Part shown: positions 7,718 to 15,501 of the stretch, one piece after another
How the letters are laid out: each line of letters begins with the position of its first letter
Numbering within the stretch: the stretch's first letter is position 1
NCBI RefSeq assembly: GCF_024519455.1
Contig: NZ_JALJRY010000035.1
Location: forward strand, 47,046-111,045
Direction: 5' to 3'
Source: Streptomyces sp. STR69
GTDB taxonomy: Bacteria > Actinomycetota > Actinomycetes > Streptomycetales > Streptomycetaceae
DNA length: 64,000 bases
Position numbers and translations under genes: made by a program
The notes under the pieces: generated by a model
Told to the model about the DNA's origin: nothing
Database searches by the model: none
What the model saw: only the letters and a program-made list of their open reading frames with translations

Positions 7718-9161
7718 GCCCCGTCCCGAAGGCGTCGGCAGGGGGCCGTCCGGCGGTCTCGGCCCGCTCGGGAGGCGCTTGTTCGCCGCGTTCTCCGTGG
7801 TCGCGCTGGCGTCCGTGGCCCTGCTGACGGCCGCGGCGCTCGTCGGTGCCGACCGCGGGATCAGCAGTGCCCACCAGGCGGACCGTCAGCACACCGCCTC
7901 CCGGGTGGCCATGGCCGCCGCCGACGCCTACCGGGCCGCGGGAGGCTGGCCGGCGGCCGACCTGTCGGCCGCGCGCTCCCTCGCCGCTGGTGTCGGGGCG
8001 GTGCTCACGGTGCGCAACGCGGACGACGAGATGATGTCCGGTGGCTCCGGGACCGAGGACGACCACGGCATGTCCGGCTCGGGTGGCGGGCATCACGGGC
8101 AGGGCTCCGGATCGGGACCCGGGGCGAGCGCGCCCGTGGTGGTCGACGGCCGCACCGTCGGTTCCGTGCACCTGGTCTTCTCGGCCGGCTCCGGGTCGGC
8201 GGGCCTGTCCGTCGCCTGGGGCTGGGTGGCCGGGGCCGCCGTCGGCGCGGTCGCCCTGGCACTGGCCGTGAGCTGGTTCGTCACCCGGCGCTTGACCGCT
8301 CCCGTGGTCCGGGTCGCGGCCACCGCCCGTGCGCTGGCCGCCGGGGACCGCAGCGCACGGACCCACATCGACGCGCCCGGCGAACTCGGCGACCTCGCCC
8401 ATGCCTTCGACGCCATGGCCGACAACGTCAGCCACGCCGAGCAGGCCCGCCATCGGCTCGCAGCGGATGTCGCCCACGAACTGCGCACGCCCCTTGCCTC
8501 GTTGCAGGCGGGGCTTGAGGAGCTGCGGGACGGCTACGCCGACCCGTCGACCGAGCGTCTGGCCTCCCTGCACGACCAGACACTGCGGCTGGGCCGCATC
8601 ATCGGCGATCTGGGGGAACTCGCGGACGCCGAATCGGCCCGGCTGTCCCTGCACCTGACCCAGGTGGATCTGACCGCCCTTGCCGTCGCCGCCGTGGCCG
8701 AGCGGGAGGCCGAGCTGCGCACCGCAGGACTGACCGTGTGCACCGTCCCGGGCCCCACTCCCCTGCTGGTCCGCGCGGACGCGGACCGGCTGCACCAGGC
8801 TCTCGGCAATCTGCTGAGCAACACCGCCCGTCACTGCCGTCCCGGCGACACCGTCACGGTCACCACCTCCGCCACGCCCTTCGAGGCACTTGTCGAGGTG
8901 GCCGACACCGGGCCGGGCATCCCCACCGCGGAACTGCCTCATGTCTTCGACCGCCTCTGGCGCGGCACCCGCGCCCGCGCGGGCGGCGGCAGCGGCATCG
9001 GCCTCGCCGTGGTCAAGGAGCTGGTCACCGCCCACGGCGGCACGGTCACGGCGGACTCCGGACCGGGCGGCGGAACGCGGATGACCCTCCGGCTGCCCAG
9101 GACCGAATCGCGGGGATCACGGCGCACTCCCGACCCTGCCTCCGAGCCTCGGGTTGCCTGA
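7707..9161 (+). CDS. Membrane sensor histidine kinase with Met/His-rich sensor loop
   Basis: A protein of 484 residues starting at GTG 7707 (MTREPRPEG). TM1 lies about residues 28-50. An extracytoplasmic segment of roughly 120 residues contains the Asp/Met/His/Gly-rich stretch DDEMMSGGSGTEDDHGMSG and GGGHHGQ, suggestive of metal binding. TM2 is near 172-195, then HAMP and HisKA with VAHELRTPL (His about 257). The ATPase domain has the N-box NLLSNTARH, DTGPGIPT and GGSGIGLAVVKEL. All catalytic motifs look intact. It ends beside the first CsoR-type palindrome at 9166. Confidence 0.92.
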   Translation: MTREPRPEGVGRGPSGGLGPLGRRLFAAFSVVALASVALLTAAALVGADRGISSAHQADRQHTASRVAMAAADAYRAAGGWPAADLSAARSLAAGVGAVLTVRNADDEMMSGGSGTEDDHGMSGSGGGHHGQGSGSGPGASAPVVVDGRTVGSVHLVFSAGSGSAGLSVAWGWVAGAAVGAVALALAVSWFVTRRLTAPVVRVAATARALAAGDRSARTHIDAPGELGDLAHAFDAMADNVSHAEQARHRLAADVAHELRTPLASLQAGLEELRDGYADPSTERLASLHDQTLRLGRIIGDLGELADAESARLSLHLTQVDLTALAVAAVAEREAELRTAGLTVCTVPGPTPLLVRADADRLHQALGNLLSNTARHCRPGDTVTVTTSATPFEALVEVADTGPGIPTAELPHVFDRLWRGTRARAGGGSGIGLAVVKELVTAHGGTVTADSGPGGGTRMTLRLPRTESRGSRRTPDPASEPRVA

Positions 9162-9165
9162 CAGG

Positions 9166-9187
9166 CAAATACCCCTGGGGGTATTTG
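9166..9187. promoter_or_regulatory. CsoR/CstR-type operator 1 (22-bp palindrome)
   Basis: CAAATACCCC-TG-GGGGTATTTG, perfect 10-bp arms with a 2-bp centre. It starts five bases after the histidine kinase stop and 70 bases before the rhodanese start. It is the most symmetric of the eleven copies and could also act as a terminator hairpin. Confidence 0.8.
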
Positions 9188-9225
9188 ACGGGCTGCTCGC
9201 AGCCGCCTTACTCTCGCTGGAGAGA

Positions 9226-9239
9226 TACCCCCAGGGGTA
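9226..9239. promoter_or_regulatory. CsoR/CstR-type operator 2
   Basis: TACCCC-CA-GGGGTA, directly before the GAGGAGG ribosome site of the rhodanese gene. Together with operator 1 it makes a double site about 60 bp apart. Confidence 0.8.
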
Positions 9240-9256
9240 ATTGAGGAGGCAACGAA

Positions 9257-9583
9257 GTGGCTCGTGAAGTGACACAGGAGACGTTCGCGGCGGCCTGGGG
9301 CGACGGTGGGCTCGTGGTCGATGTGCGAGAGGCCGGCGAGTACGCAGCCGGGCACGTACCGGGCGCGCGGCTGATGCCGCTGCGCACCGTGCCCGCTCGG
9401 TGCGGTGAACTCCCCTCCGACCGGCCGGTATTCGTGATCTGCGCCAGCGGCAACCGCAGCCGCACCGCCGCCGACGGGATGAACTCCCGCGGCATCGACG
9501 CCTACTCCGTGGCCGGCGGCACCTCCGCCTGGGCCCGCGCCGGACGTCCGGTCGCGGCAGGACCCGCCGAGCACGCGGCCTGA
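9257..9583 (+). CDS. Single-domain rhodanese sulfurtransferase
   Basis: A protein of 108 residues from GTG 9257 with GAGGAGG at 9243-9249. A complete rhodanese fold: VVDVREAGEYAAGHVPGA near the N-terminus, the active-site loop ICASGNRSRT with the persulfide-forming Cys, and the C-terminal VAGGTSAWARAGRPV. Such proteins carry sulfane sulfur between SQR, thiols and acceptors in the cytoplasm. It is the first gene after operators 1 and 2 and precedes the SQR gene by 62 bp, so the two probably form an operon. Confidence 0.92.
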   Translation: MAREVTQETFAAAWGDGGLVVDVREAGEYAAGHVPGARLMPLRTVPARCGELPSDRPVFVICASGNRSRTAADGMNSRGIDAYSVAGGTSAWARAGRPVAAGPAEHAA

Positions 9584-9592
9584 CCCCACACC

Positions 9593-9617
9593 GACACCTG
9601 ACACCTGACACCTGACA
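9593..9617. repeat. Short tandem heptamer repeat
   Basis: Three consecutive copies of GACACCT plus a partial copy, between the rhodanese stop and the SQR ribosome site. No function is evident. Confidence 0.8.
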
Positions 9618-9645
9618 TTCGGGCCAGAAGAGAAGGAGCTCCGCC

Positions 9646-10875
9646 TTGGCCGCCACACCCTCCCCCACCGACGCCCCGATCTCCGGCCGCCACCGCGTCG
9701 CCGTCATCGGCGGCGGCAGCGCCGGTATCAGCGCCGCCGCCCGCCTGCGCCGCGCCGGCATCAGCGACATCACTCTGATCGAACCGTCAGACACGCACTG
9801 GTACCAGCCCCTGTGGACCCTGGTCGGCGGCGGCCAGGCACCGCTGCGGGCCACCCGCCGCCCCGAAGCGTCCGTGATACCCGACGGCGTGCGCTGGATC
9901 CGCCGGCGCGCCCAGGCCGTCGACCCCGACGCCCGCACGGTGACCCTCTCCGGCGGCGACGAACTCACCTACGAGCACCTGGTGTTGGCGCCCGGTCTCC
10001 AGCTCGACTGGGGCGGCGTGCCGGGCCTGGCCGAGGCGATCGGCCACGACCGGGTGAGCAGCAACTACGCACCCGAGTACGCCCCGCGCACCTGGGAGCT
10101 GATCAAGAACATGCGCTCGGGCACCGCGGTCTTCACTCACCCTGCCACGCCCCTGAAGTGCGGCGGCGCCCCCCAGAAGATTGCCTACCTGGCCGCGGAC
10201 TACTGGCGCAGGCAGAAGGTTCTCGGCGACATCCGCATCATCCTCGTCATCCCGGACCCGGCGATGTTCAAGGTGCCCGCCTGGTCACAGGTCCTGGAGA
10301 AGGTGGCCGCCCGGTACGGGATCGAGGTGCGGCTGCGCTCCGAGATGACCGCAGTCGACGGCGACGCCCGCGAGGTCACCGTCACCGACCACGCGAACGG
10401 CACGAAGGAGACCATCGGCTACGACCTCCTGCACGCCGTGCCGCCGCAGAGCGCCCCCGACTGGATCAAGACGGGCCCGCTCGCCGACCCGGCAAGCCCC
10501 CAGGGGTTCGTCACCGCGGACAAGCACACGCTCCAACACCCCTCCTACGACAATGTCTTCGCGCTCGGTGACGTGGCGAACCTGCCCACCTCGAAGACCG
10601 GTGCCGCGGTGCGCAAGCAGGCCCCGGTCGTGGCCGGCAATCTGCTCGACGTCATGAACGGCCGGGCTCCGTCGCACCGGTACGACGGCTACACGTCCTG
10701 CCCGCTGGTGACCGCCCGGGACCGGATGCTGCTCGCCGAGTTCGACTACGACCTCAACCCCACGCCCTCGTTCCCGCTGCTCGACCCGTTCAAGGAGCGG
10801 CGCACGATGTGGGTGTTCAAGCGGTACGGCCTGCCGCCGGTGTACTGGCACGGCATGCTCACCGGCCGCCTCTGA
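9646..10875 (+). CDS. sqr: Sulfide:quinone oxidoreductase (SQR)
   Basis: A protein of 409 residues from TTG 9646 with AGAAGGAG upstream. It is a flavoprotein of the two-dinucleotide-binding fold: AVIGGGSAGISAAARL binds FAD (about residues 19-34) and FALGDVANLPTSKTGAAVRK contacts the flavin. The conserved redox cysteines appear in PLKCGGAPQK (about 171) and YTSCPLV (about 351). SQR oxidises H2S at the membrane, reduces menaquinone and releases persulfide or polysulfide to an acceptor thiol. No transmembrane segment; the C-terminal amphipathic region (PPVYWHGML) probably attaches to the membrane. It lies in the same unit as the preceding rhodanese, a typical acceptor. Confidence 0.93.
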   Translation: MAATPSPTDAPISGRHRVAVIGGGSAGISAAARLRRAGISDITLIEPSDTHWYQPLWTLVGGGQAPLRATRRPEASVIPDGVRWIRRRAQAVDPDARTVTLSGGDELTYEHLVLAPGLQLDWGGVPGLAEAIGHDRVSSNYAPEYAPRTWELIKNMRSGTAVFTHPATPLKCGGAPQKIAYLAADYWRRQKVLGDIRIILVIPDPAMFKVPAWSQVLEKVAARYGIEVRLRSEMTAVDGDAREVTVTDHANGTKETIGYDLLHAVPPQSAPDWIKTGPLADPASPQGFVTADKHTLQHPSYDNVFALGDVANLPTSKTGAAVRKQAPVVAGNLLDVMNGRAPSHRYDGYTSCPLVTARDRMLLAEFDYDLNPTPSFPLLDPFKERRTMWVFKRYGLPPVYWHGMLTGRL

Positions 10876-10877
10876 CC

Positions 10878-10911
10878 GGTCGGCCCGGGCATCCCCCGAC
10901 CCGGGCCGACC
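10878..10911. terminator. Terminator hairpin after SQR
   Basis: A perfect 12-bp stem (GGTCGGCCCGGG, complement at 10900-10911) with a 10-base loop, three bases past the SQR stop. It ends the rhodanese-SQR unit before operator 3. Confidence 0.75.
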
Positions 10912-10954
10912 ACCATCCCCGCTCTCCGACAAGGGCGGACCAGACCCTTAGATA

Positions 10955-10968
10955 TACCCCCCGGGGTA
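10955..10968. promoter_or_regulatory. CsoR/CstR-type operator 3
   Basis: TACCCC-CC-GGGGTA, 34 bp before the persulfide dioxygenase start at 11002. It probably controls the whole unit from 11002 through the CsoR gene at 14060. Confidence 0.8.
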
Positions 10969-11001
10969 ATCATGCCCTTCTGACACGGAGGTAACCCGCT
11001 C

Positions 11002-12387
11002 ATGTTCTTCGCCCAGTACTACCTCGACTGCCTCTCCCAGGCGTCCTACCTGATCGCCGACGAGTCCACCGGCAAGGCCGTCGTCGTCGACCCGCGCCGC
11101 GACGTCTCCGAATACCTCACGGACGCCGCCGAGCACGGCTTCACCATCGAAGCCGTCATCAACACCCACTTCCACGCCGACTTCCTCGCCGGCCACCTCG
11201 AACTCGCCGACCGTACCGGCGCCTGGATCGGCTACGGGCAGCGCGCCGAGGCCGAGTACCCCATCCGCAAACTGACCGACGGCGACCGCATCAGCCTCGG
11301 CGACGTCCACCTGCAGATCCTCGAAACCCCCGGCCACACCCCGGAGTCGATCAGCGTCCTGGTCTACGAGCACGCCGGCGACACCGTCCCCTACGGCGTC
11401 CTCACCGGCGACGCGCTGTTCATCGGCGACGTGGGCCGCCCCGACCTGCTCGCCTCGATCGGCGTGACCGCCGACGAACTCGGCAAGATGCTCTACGACA
11501 CCATCCAGCACAAACTGATGGCCCTCCCGGACGCGGTGCGCGTCTTCCCCGCGCACGGCGCCGGATCCGCCTGCGGCAAGAACCTCTCCACCCAGCGCCA
11601 GTCCACCATCGGCGAACAGCGCGCCACCAACTACGCCTGCCGGCCCATGAGCGAGGGGAAGTTCGTCTCGCTGGTGACCGAGGGCCAGCCGTCCGCGCCC
11701 GCGTACTTCGTCTACGACGCCATCCTCAACCGCAAGGAGCACGGCCTGTTCGACGCGGCCACGGCGCCCCGGCCGCTGTCCGTCGAGGAGTTCATGCAGC
11801 GGCGCGCGGCGGGGGCGGTCGTCCTCGACGCCCGCTCGCCGCAGGACTTCGCGCCCGGGTATCTGCGCGGCTCGGTCAACGTGCCCGCGGACGGCCGCTT
11901 CGCCGAGCAGGCCGGCATGGTCGTCGCCCCCGAGCAGGACGTCGTCGTCATCGCGCCCCAGGACCGCGAGGAGGAGGTCGTCACCCGGCTCGCCCGGATC
12001 GGCTTCGACAAGGTCGGCGGCTACCTGCGCGAACCCGAGGGCGCCTTCCCCGCCCTGGCCGACGAGATGGAACAGGCCAGCCGCCTGACCGCCGACGAGT
12101 TGCGTCGGCTGCTGGACGGCGAGGAACCGCCGCTGGTGCTGGACGTGCGCAACACCGCCGAGCGCGAAGAGGGCTTCATCGAAGGCTCCCTGCACATCCC
12201 GCTGGCCGAACTCGCCCGCCGTATCGACGAGATCCCGGCCGACCGGCCCCTGGTCGTCCACTGCGCGGGCGGCCACCGGTCCTCCATCGCCGCCAGCCTG
12301 CTGCGCCATGAGGACCGCACCGACGTCTCCGACCTGCTCGGCGGCTACGGCGCCTGGCTCGCCCTGCCCGCATCGGCCGACGTCTGA
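11002..12387 (+). CDS. Persulfide dioxygenase-like MBL protein fused to two rhodanese domains
   Basis: A protein of 461 residues. Residues about 1-235 form a metallo-beta-lactamase domain with THFHADFLAGH, ETPGHTPES, TGDALFIGDVGRPDL and VFPAHGAGSACGK, the ETHE1-like pattern that holds mononuclear iron and oxidises glutathione or other low-molecular-weight thiol persulfides to sulfite. Two rhodanese-like domains follow. The first (LDARSPQDFAPGYLRGS) has no cysteine at the active loop, the second has VVHCAGGHRSS with the catalytic Cys. The product sulfite would suit the TauE exporter in the same operon. A second, diverged copy is at 24665-26032. Confidence 0.9.
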   Translation: MFFAQYYLDCLSQASYLIADESTGKAVVVDPRRDVSEYLTDAAEHGFTIEAVINTHFHADFLAGHLELADRTGAWIGYGQRAEAEYPIRKLTDGDRISLGDVHLQILETPGHTPESISVLVYEHAGDTVPYGVLTGDALFIGDVGRPDLLASIGVTADELGKMLYDTIQHKLMALPDAVRVFPAHGAGSACGKNLSTQRQSTIGEQRATNYACRPMSEGKFVSLVTEGQPSAPAYFVYDAILNRKEHGLFDAATAPRPLSVEEFMQRRAAGAVVLDARSPQDFAPGYLRGSVNVPADGRFAEQAGMVVAPEQDVVVIAPQDREEEVVTRLARIGFDKVGGYLREPEGAFPALADEMEQASRLTADELRRLLDGEEPPLVLDVRNTAEREEGFIEGSLHIPLAELARRIDEIPADRPLVVHCAGGHRSSIAASLLRHEDRTDVSDLLGGYGAWLALPASADV

Positions 12388-12401
12388 ACCACACCGCTCC
12401 C

Positions 12402-12432
12402 GGGCGGCGGCCGAAATCATCGGCCGCCGCCC
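12402..12432. other. Strong hairpin inside the sulfur operon
   Basis: GGGCGGCGGCCGA with its exact complement at 12420-12432 and a 5-base loop, between the persulfide dioxygenase and the rhodanese-DUF2892 gene. It may be a partial terminator or an mRNA processing/stability element. Confidence 0.65.
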
Positions 12433-12470
12433 ACTCCCGCCGGCCGCCCCAGCGACAGCAAGGAACCCCG

Positions 12471-13052
12471 ATGACCACCAGTGCCGACAAACCCCGACTC
12501 GTTCCCGCGACCCTGCGCGACCTGACCCAGGAGGGCGAAGGCCCGCGCCTGCTGGACGTGCGTACGCCCGGCGAGTTCCGCACCGCCCACATCCCCGGCT
12601 CCTACAACGTGCCCCTCGACACCCTGCGCGAGCACCGCGGCGAACTGCTGCACCACCTCGACGAGGACGTCATACTCATCTGCCGCTCCGGCGCCCGCGC
12701 CACCCAGGCCGAACAGGCCCTGGCCGAAGCCGGGCTGCCCAACCTGCGCGTCCTCGACGGCGGCGTCATGGCGTGGGAAACCGCCGGAGGCCCGCTCACC
12801 CGCGGCCCCGAACGCTGGGACCTGGAACGCCAGGTGCGCCTGGTCGCCGGATCCATCGTGGTGGTCACCGGCATCGCGGGCGTGTTCCTGCCCGGACTGC
12901 ATCTGATCGGCACGGCCGTCGGCGCCGGACTGACCGTCGCCGCACTCACCAACACCTGCGCCCTTGGCATGCTGCTGGCGAAGCTGCCCTACAACCGCGG
13001 CCCGCGCACCGACCTCGACACGGTCGTCGCCGCCCTGCGGGGCCCGTCGTGA
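12471..13052 (+). CDS. Rhodanese with C-terminal DUF2892 membrane domain (YgaP-like)
   Basis: A protein of 193 residues. The N-terminal rhodanese domain shows LLDVRTPGEFRTAHIPGS and the active loop LICRSGARATQAE with its Cys. The C-terminal part begins with RQVRLVAGSIVVVTGIAG and continues LIGTAVGAGLTVAALTNTC, the two-helix DUF2892 domain that anchors proteins such as E. coli YgaP. NTCALGMLLAKLPYN is typical of the family. It could accept sulfane sulfur at the membrane, near SQR. The stop overlaps the start of the TauE gene (GTGA at 13049). A paralogue is at 22485-23072. Confidence 0.9.
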   Translation: MTTSADKPRLVPATLRDLTQEGEGPRLLDVRTPGEFRTAHIPGSYNVPLDTLREHRGELLHHLDEDVILICRSGARATQAEQALAEAGLPNLRVLDGGVMAWETAGGPLTRGPERWDLERQVRLVAGSIVVVTGIAGVFLPGLHLIGTAVGAGLTVAALTNTCALGMLLAKLPYNRGPRTDLDTVVAALRGPS

Positions 13053-14014
13053 TCGCATTGGTCGTCGCCGCGTCCCTGCTGATCGGGGCCGGCCTGGGCG
13101 TCCTGGGCGGGGGCGGGTCCATCCTGACCGTGCCGGTCCTCGTCTACCTGGCCGGGATGGAGACCAAGGAGGCCATCGCCACCTCCCTGTTCGTCGTCGG
13201 CGTGACCAGCGCCGCCGGAGTCGTCCCGCATGCCCGTGCCGGGCGGGTGCGGTGGCGCACCGGGCTGCTGTTCGGCGTGGCCGGCATGAGCGGCGCGTAC
13301 GCGGGCGGCCGACTGGCGGCGTTCGTCCCCGGCACCGTGCTGCTCCTCCTGTTCGCCCTCATGATGATCGCCACCGCCGTCGTCATGATCCGCGGCCGTC
13401 GGAAGCCGCAGCAGATCCGCCACGAACTTCCCATGGGACCCGTCCTGTTGAACGGCGTCGCCGTCGGCCTCGTCACCGGGCTCGTCGGTGCCGGCGGCGG
13501 TTTCCTCATCGTCCCCGCGCTGGCCCTGTTCGGCGGGTTGCCCATGTCCGTCGCCGCCGCCACGTCCCTGCAGGTGATCGCCCTCCAGTCGTTCGCGGGG
13601 TTCGCCGGTCATCTCTCCGGTGTGCACATCGACTGGGCGCTCGCCGCCGTCGTCACGTCGACCGCCGTCGTCGGCAGCCTGGTCGGCGGCCGTCTCGCCG
13701 GGCGCATCCCGCAGGACGCGCTGCGCAGGGCCTTTGGCTGGTTCGTCGCCCTCATGGGCGCCTTCGTGCTGACCCAGCAGATCCCCTCAGGCGTGCGCCA
13801 CACCCTCGTGACGAATCCATGGATCTGGTCCACGACAGCCGCGACCGCCGGGGCCCTGTTCAGCTGGTACGTGCTACGCCGCTCCGGACGGGCCCGGGAC
13901 CGGGACGACGACGCGCCAGAGCCTGCAGGCGGGGACGATGGTCAGCCGCACCCACATCCCTCACACCAGGACACGACGTCCAGCCACGCCACCCGGTCAC
14001 CGCTCGACACGTAG
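13049..14014 (+). CDS. Sulfite exporter TauE/SafE family protein
   Basis: A protein of 321 residues from GTG 13049, overlapping the rhodanese stop. It is a two-repeat membrane protein: LLIGAGLGVLGGGGSILTVP near the N-terminus and GLVTGLVGAGGGFLIVPAL in the middle are the paired glycine-rich signatures, with about eight transmembrane helices. The last 35-40 residues form an Asp/His-rich cytoplasmic tail (DDGQPHPHPSHQD). The family exports sulfite and related sulfur oxyanions, which fits its place after a persulfide dioxygenase. A second member lies at 23462-24208. Confidence 0.9.
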   Translation: MIALVVAASLLIGAGLGVLGGGGSILTVPVLVYLAGMETKEAIATSLFVVGVTSAAGVVPHARAGRVRWRTGLLFGVAGMSGAYAGGRLAAFVPGTVLLLLFALMMIATAVVMIRGRRKPQQIRHELPMGPVLLNGVAVGLVTGLVGAGGGFLIVPALALFGGLPMSVAAATSLQVIALQSFAGFAGHLSGVHIDWALAAVVTSTAVVGSLVGGRLAGRIPQDALRRAFGWFVALMGAFVLTQQIPSGVRHTLVTNPWIWSTTAATAGALFSWYVLRRSGRARDRDDDAPEPAGGDDGQPHPHPSHQDTTSSHATRSPLDT

Positions 14015-14059
14015 CGGTGTAACCCCGCCTCCGACGAACACGCCCCAAGGAGCTGTCCC

Positions 14060-14347
14060 GTGAAGGACACGGCACTCGTGAACGAGGTAGACGACTCGCA
14101 GGCCGAGGTGCTCAACCGGCTGCGTCGGGCGCAGGGACAGCTGGCCGCGGTCATCTCCATGATCCAGGCGGGACGCGACCGCAAGGACGTCGTCACCCAA
14201 CTGGCCGCGGTCTCCCACGCCTTGGACCGGGCCGGCTTCAAGATCGTGGTCGGCGGCATGCTCCAGTGCCTGTTTGAACGGCAGCAGGGACACATCCCTC
14301 CGCTGACCGAGGCCGAACTGGAGAAATTGTTCCTGGCGCTCGCATGA
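14060..14347 (+). CDS. CsoR-family regulator lacking the first sensing cysteine
   Basis: A protein of 95 residues from GTG 14060 with AAGGAG upstream. A typical all-helical DUF156/CsoR fold: LNRLRRAQGQLAAVISMIQA, VVTQLAAVSHALDRAGF and LEKLFLALA. In the persulfide sensor CstR and the copper sensor CsoR, a Cys follows the GRD/R-type turn and a second lies in the next helix. Here the first is Arg (GRDRKD, about residue 41), while the second remains (GMLQC, Cys 70). Copper or persulfide crosslinking by the normal dithiol route should be impossible in a homotetramer. It is at the end of the operator-3 unit. It is close to the paralogue at 23153 and may form mixed tetramers. Confidence 0.9.
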   Translation: MKDTALVNEVDDSQAEVLNRLRRAQGQLAAVISMIQAGRDRKDVVTQLAAVSHALDRAGFKIVVGGMLQCLFERQQGHIPPLTEAELEKLFLALA

Positions 14348-14378
14348 TCCCGGGCGCCCTGTCCCAGGGGGTGTACAG

Positions 14379-14684
14379 GTGTTTTCCTTCCCCGTCATCA
14401 CCGGGTCGGCCATCGAGCCGGGGCGCCGCTGCCCCGACACCCGCCTGGCCGGCCCAGCGACACCCGCGGCGGACCAGCGTGCCCGCCAGGACGTCCGGGC
14501 GCGGCTCATGAGCCGGTTCCCGGATGTCCCGGCCGAGACCCTGGCGACGGCAGCGGCAGAGGCGTTCACGTACTTCGCGGACGCGCGTGTCCGGCACTAC
14601 GTTCCCGTTCTGGCCTTCAAACGCGCCTCGCGGCAACTGTCCGGCCGCTTCGACACCCGGGACGATGCGGGCAGTGCGGCATGA
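14379..14684 (+). CDS. Small helical protein (three-helix-bundle type)
   Basis: A protein of 101 residues from GTG 14379, behind CAGGGGG. The C-terminal half, RLMSRFPDVPAETLATAAAE and FADARVRHYVPVLAFKRASR, matches a short helical module found in many small Streptomyces proteins and repeated here at 41624-41839 (RPVREFVPVLVERKAR). I infer a dimerising three-helix bundle; the biochemical role is unknown. Its stop overlaps the ATG of a 59-residue Cys-rich protein. The poorly conserved first 30 residues make the start uncertain. Confidence 0.65.
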   Translation: MFSFPVITGSAIEPGRRCPDTRLAGPATPAADQRARQDVRARLMSRFPDVPAETLATAAAEAFTYFADARVRHYVPVLAFKRASRQLSGRFDTRDDAGSAA

Positions 14685-14860
14685 GACCGGCACCGAAGTG
14701 CGTCATCGACCGGTCCCGCCCCTGCAACGCCTGCATCGCCCCGGATCCCAGCAGCTGCCCCTATCCGTATCTGCTCGCCGGGGACGACGCGGAGGACCCG
14801 GACGACGGCAACAGTGCAGACGAGGATTCCACTGACCCGGATGAACGACCGGAGGAATGA
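14681..14860 (+). CDS. 59-residue cysteine-rich protein
   Basis: ATG 14681 overlaps the upstream stop (ATGA) and the frame ends at 14860. The sequence begins MRPAPKCVIDRSRPCNACIA and holds four cysteines (C7, C15, C18, C26) within 20 residues, followed by PYPYLL and a very acidic tail (EDPDDG, DPDERPEE). The C-x7-C-x2-C-x7-C spacing could bind Zn or Fe-S, or act as a persulfide carrier. The translational coupling on both sides supports it as a real gene. Confidence 0.6.
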   Translation: MRPAPKCVIDRSRPCNACIAPDPSSCPYPYLLAGDDAEDPDDGNSADEDSTDPDERPEE

Positions 14861-14870
14861 GGTACGCACG

Positions 14871-15476
14871 ATGGACGCAGCAGGCTGGGACGAGCGGTAT
14901 CGCGGCAGCGAGCTGGTGTGGAAGGCGGAGCCCAACCGGTTCGTCGAGGAGGAGCTGGCCGGTCTGAAGCCGCCCGGGCGGGCGGTGGACCTCGCTGCCG
15001 GAGAGGGACGCAACGCGGTCTGGCTCGCGGAACAGGGCTGGGAAGTGGACGCCGTCGACTTCTCCGCCGTCGCGCTGGAGAAGGCCGAGCAGATGGCCGC
15101 CGGCCGCGGCGTACGGCTGCACACCGTCCGCACCGATCTCACAGCCTGGGCGCCTCCGGAAGCGACGTACGACCTGGCGCTGATCGCCTATCTGCACCTG
15201 CCGTGGCCGGAGATGGCCCAGGTACTGCCCCGGGCCGCCACTGTCGTGCGCCGAGGCGGAACCCTGCTGCTCGTCGGCCACGACGCGGCCAATCCCGAGC
15301 ACGGTCACGGCGGCCCGCAGGATCCGCGCGTGCTCTACGGCGCCGGGCAGGTCGCCGATCTGTGGCGGCCGTACGCCGACATCCTGCGGGCCGAGACGGT
15401 CACCCGGCCGGTGACCGACGCCGAGGGCGGAAGCCGTACGGCCCTCGACGCGCTCGTCCGCGCCGTGCGGCGATGA
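14871..15476 (+). CDS. Class I SAM-dependent methyltransferase (TehB/TPMT-like)
   Basis: A protein of 201 residues from ATG 14871 (MDAAGWDERYRGSELVWKAE); the earlier in-frame start at 14814 overlaps the Cys-rich gene. Methyltransferase motif I is AVDLAAGEGRNAVWLAEQGW, followed by VDAVDFSAVALEKAEQ. LALIAYLHLPWPEM and GGTLLLVGHDAANPEHGHGG match the thiopurine/tellurite methyltransferase-like group. In a sulfur setting a thiol or H2S methylation role is possible, but not shown. The position behind the Cys-rich gene suggests co-transcription. Confidence 0.85.
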   Translation: MDAAGWDERYRGSELVWKAEPNRFVEEELAGLKPPGRAVDLAAGEGRNAVWLAEQGWEVDAVDFSAVALEKAEQMAAGRGVRLHTVRTDLTAWAPPEATYDLALIAYLHLPWPEMAQVLPRAATVVRRGGTLLLVGHDAANPEHGHGGPQDPRVLYGAGQVADLWRPYADILRAETVTRPVTDAEGGSRTALDALVRAVRR

Positions 15477-15501
15477 GGCCGTCCGGCGTGGCCATGCCGG
15501 G

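Noticed and set aside
9593..9617. Possible CRISPR-like or iteron repeat
   Set aside because: Only three short contiguous copies without spacers; simple slippage is enough.
12308..13048. N-terminal extension of the TauE gene
   Set aside because: It is out-of-frame reading of the rhodanese gene; the membrane protein begins at 13049.
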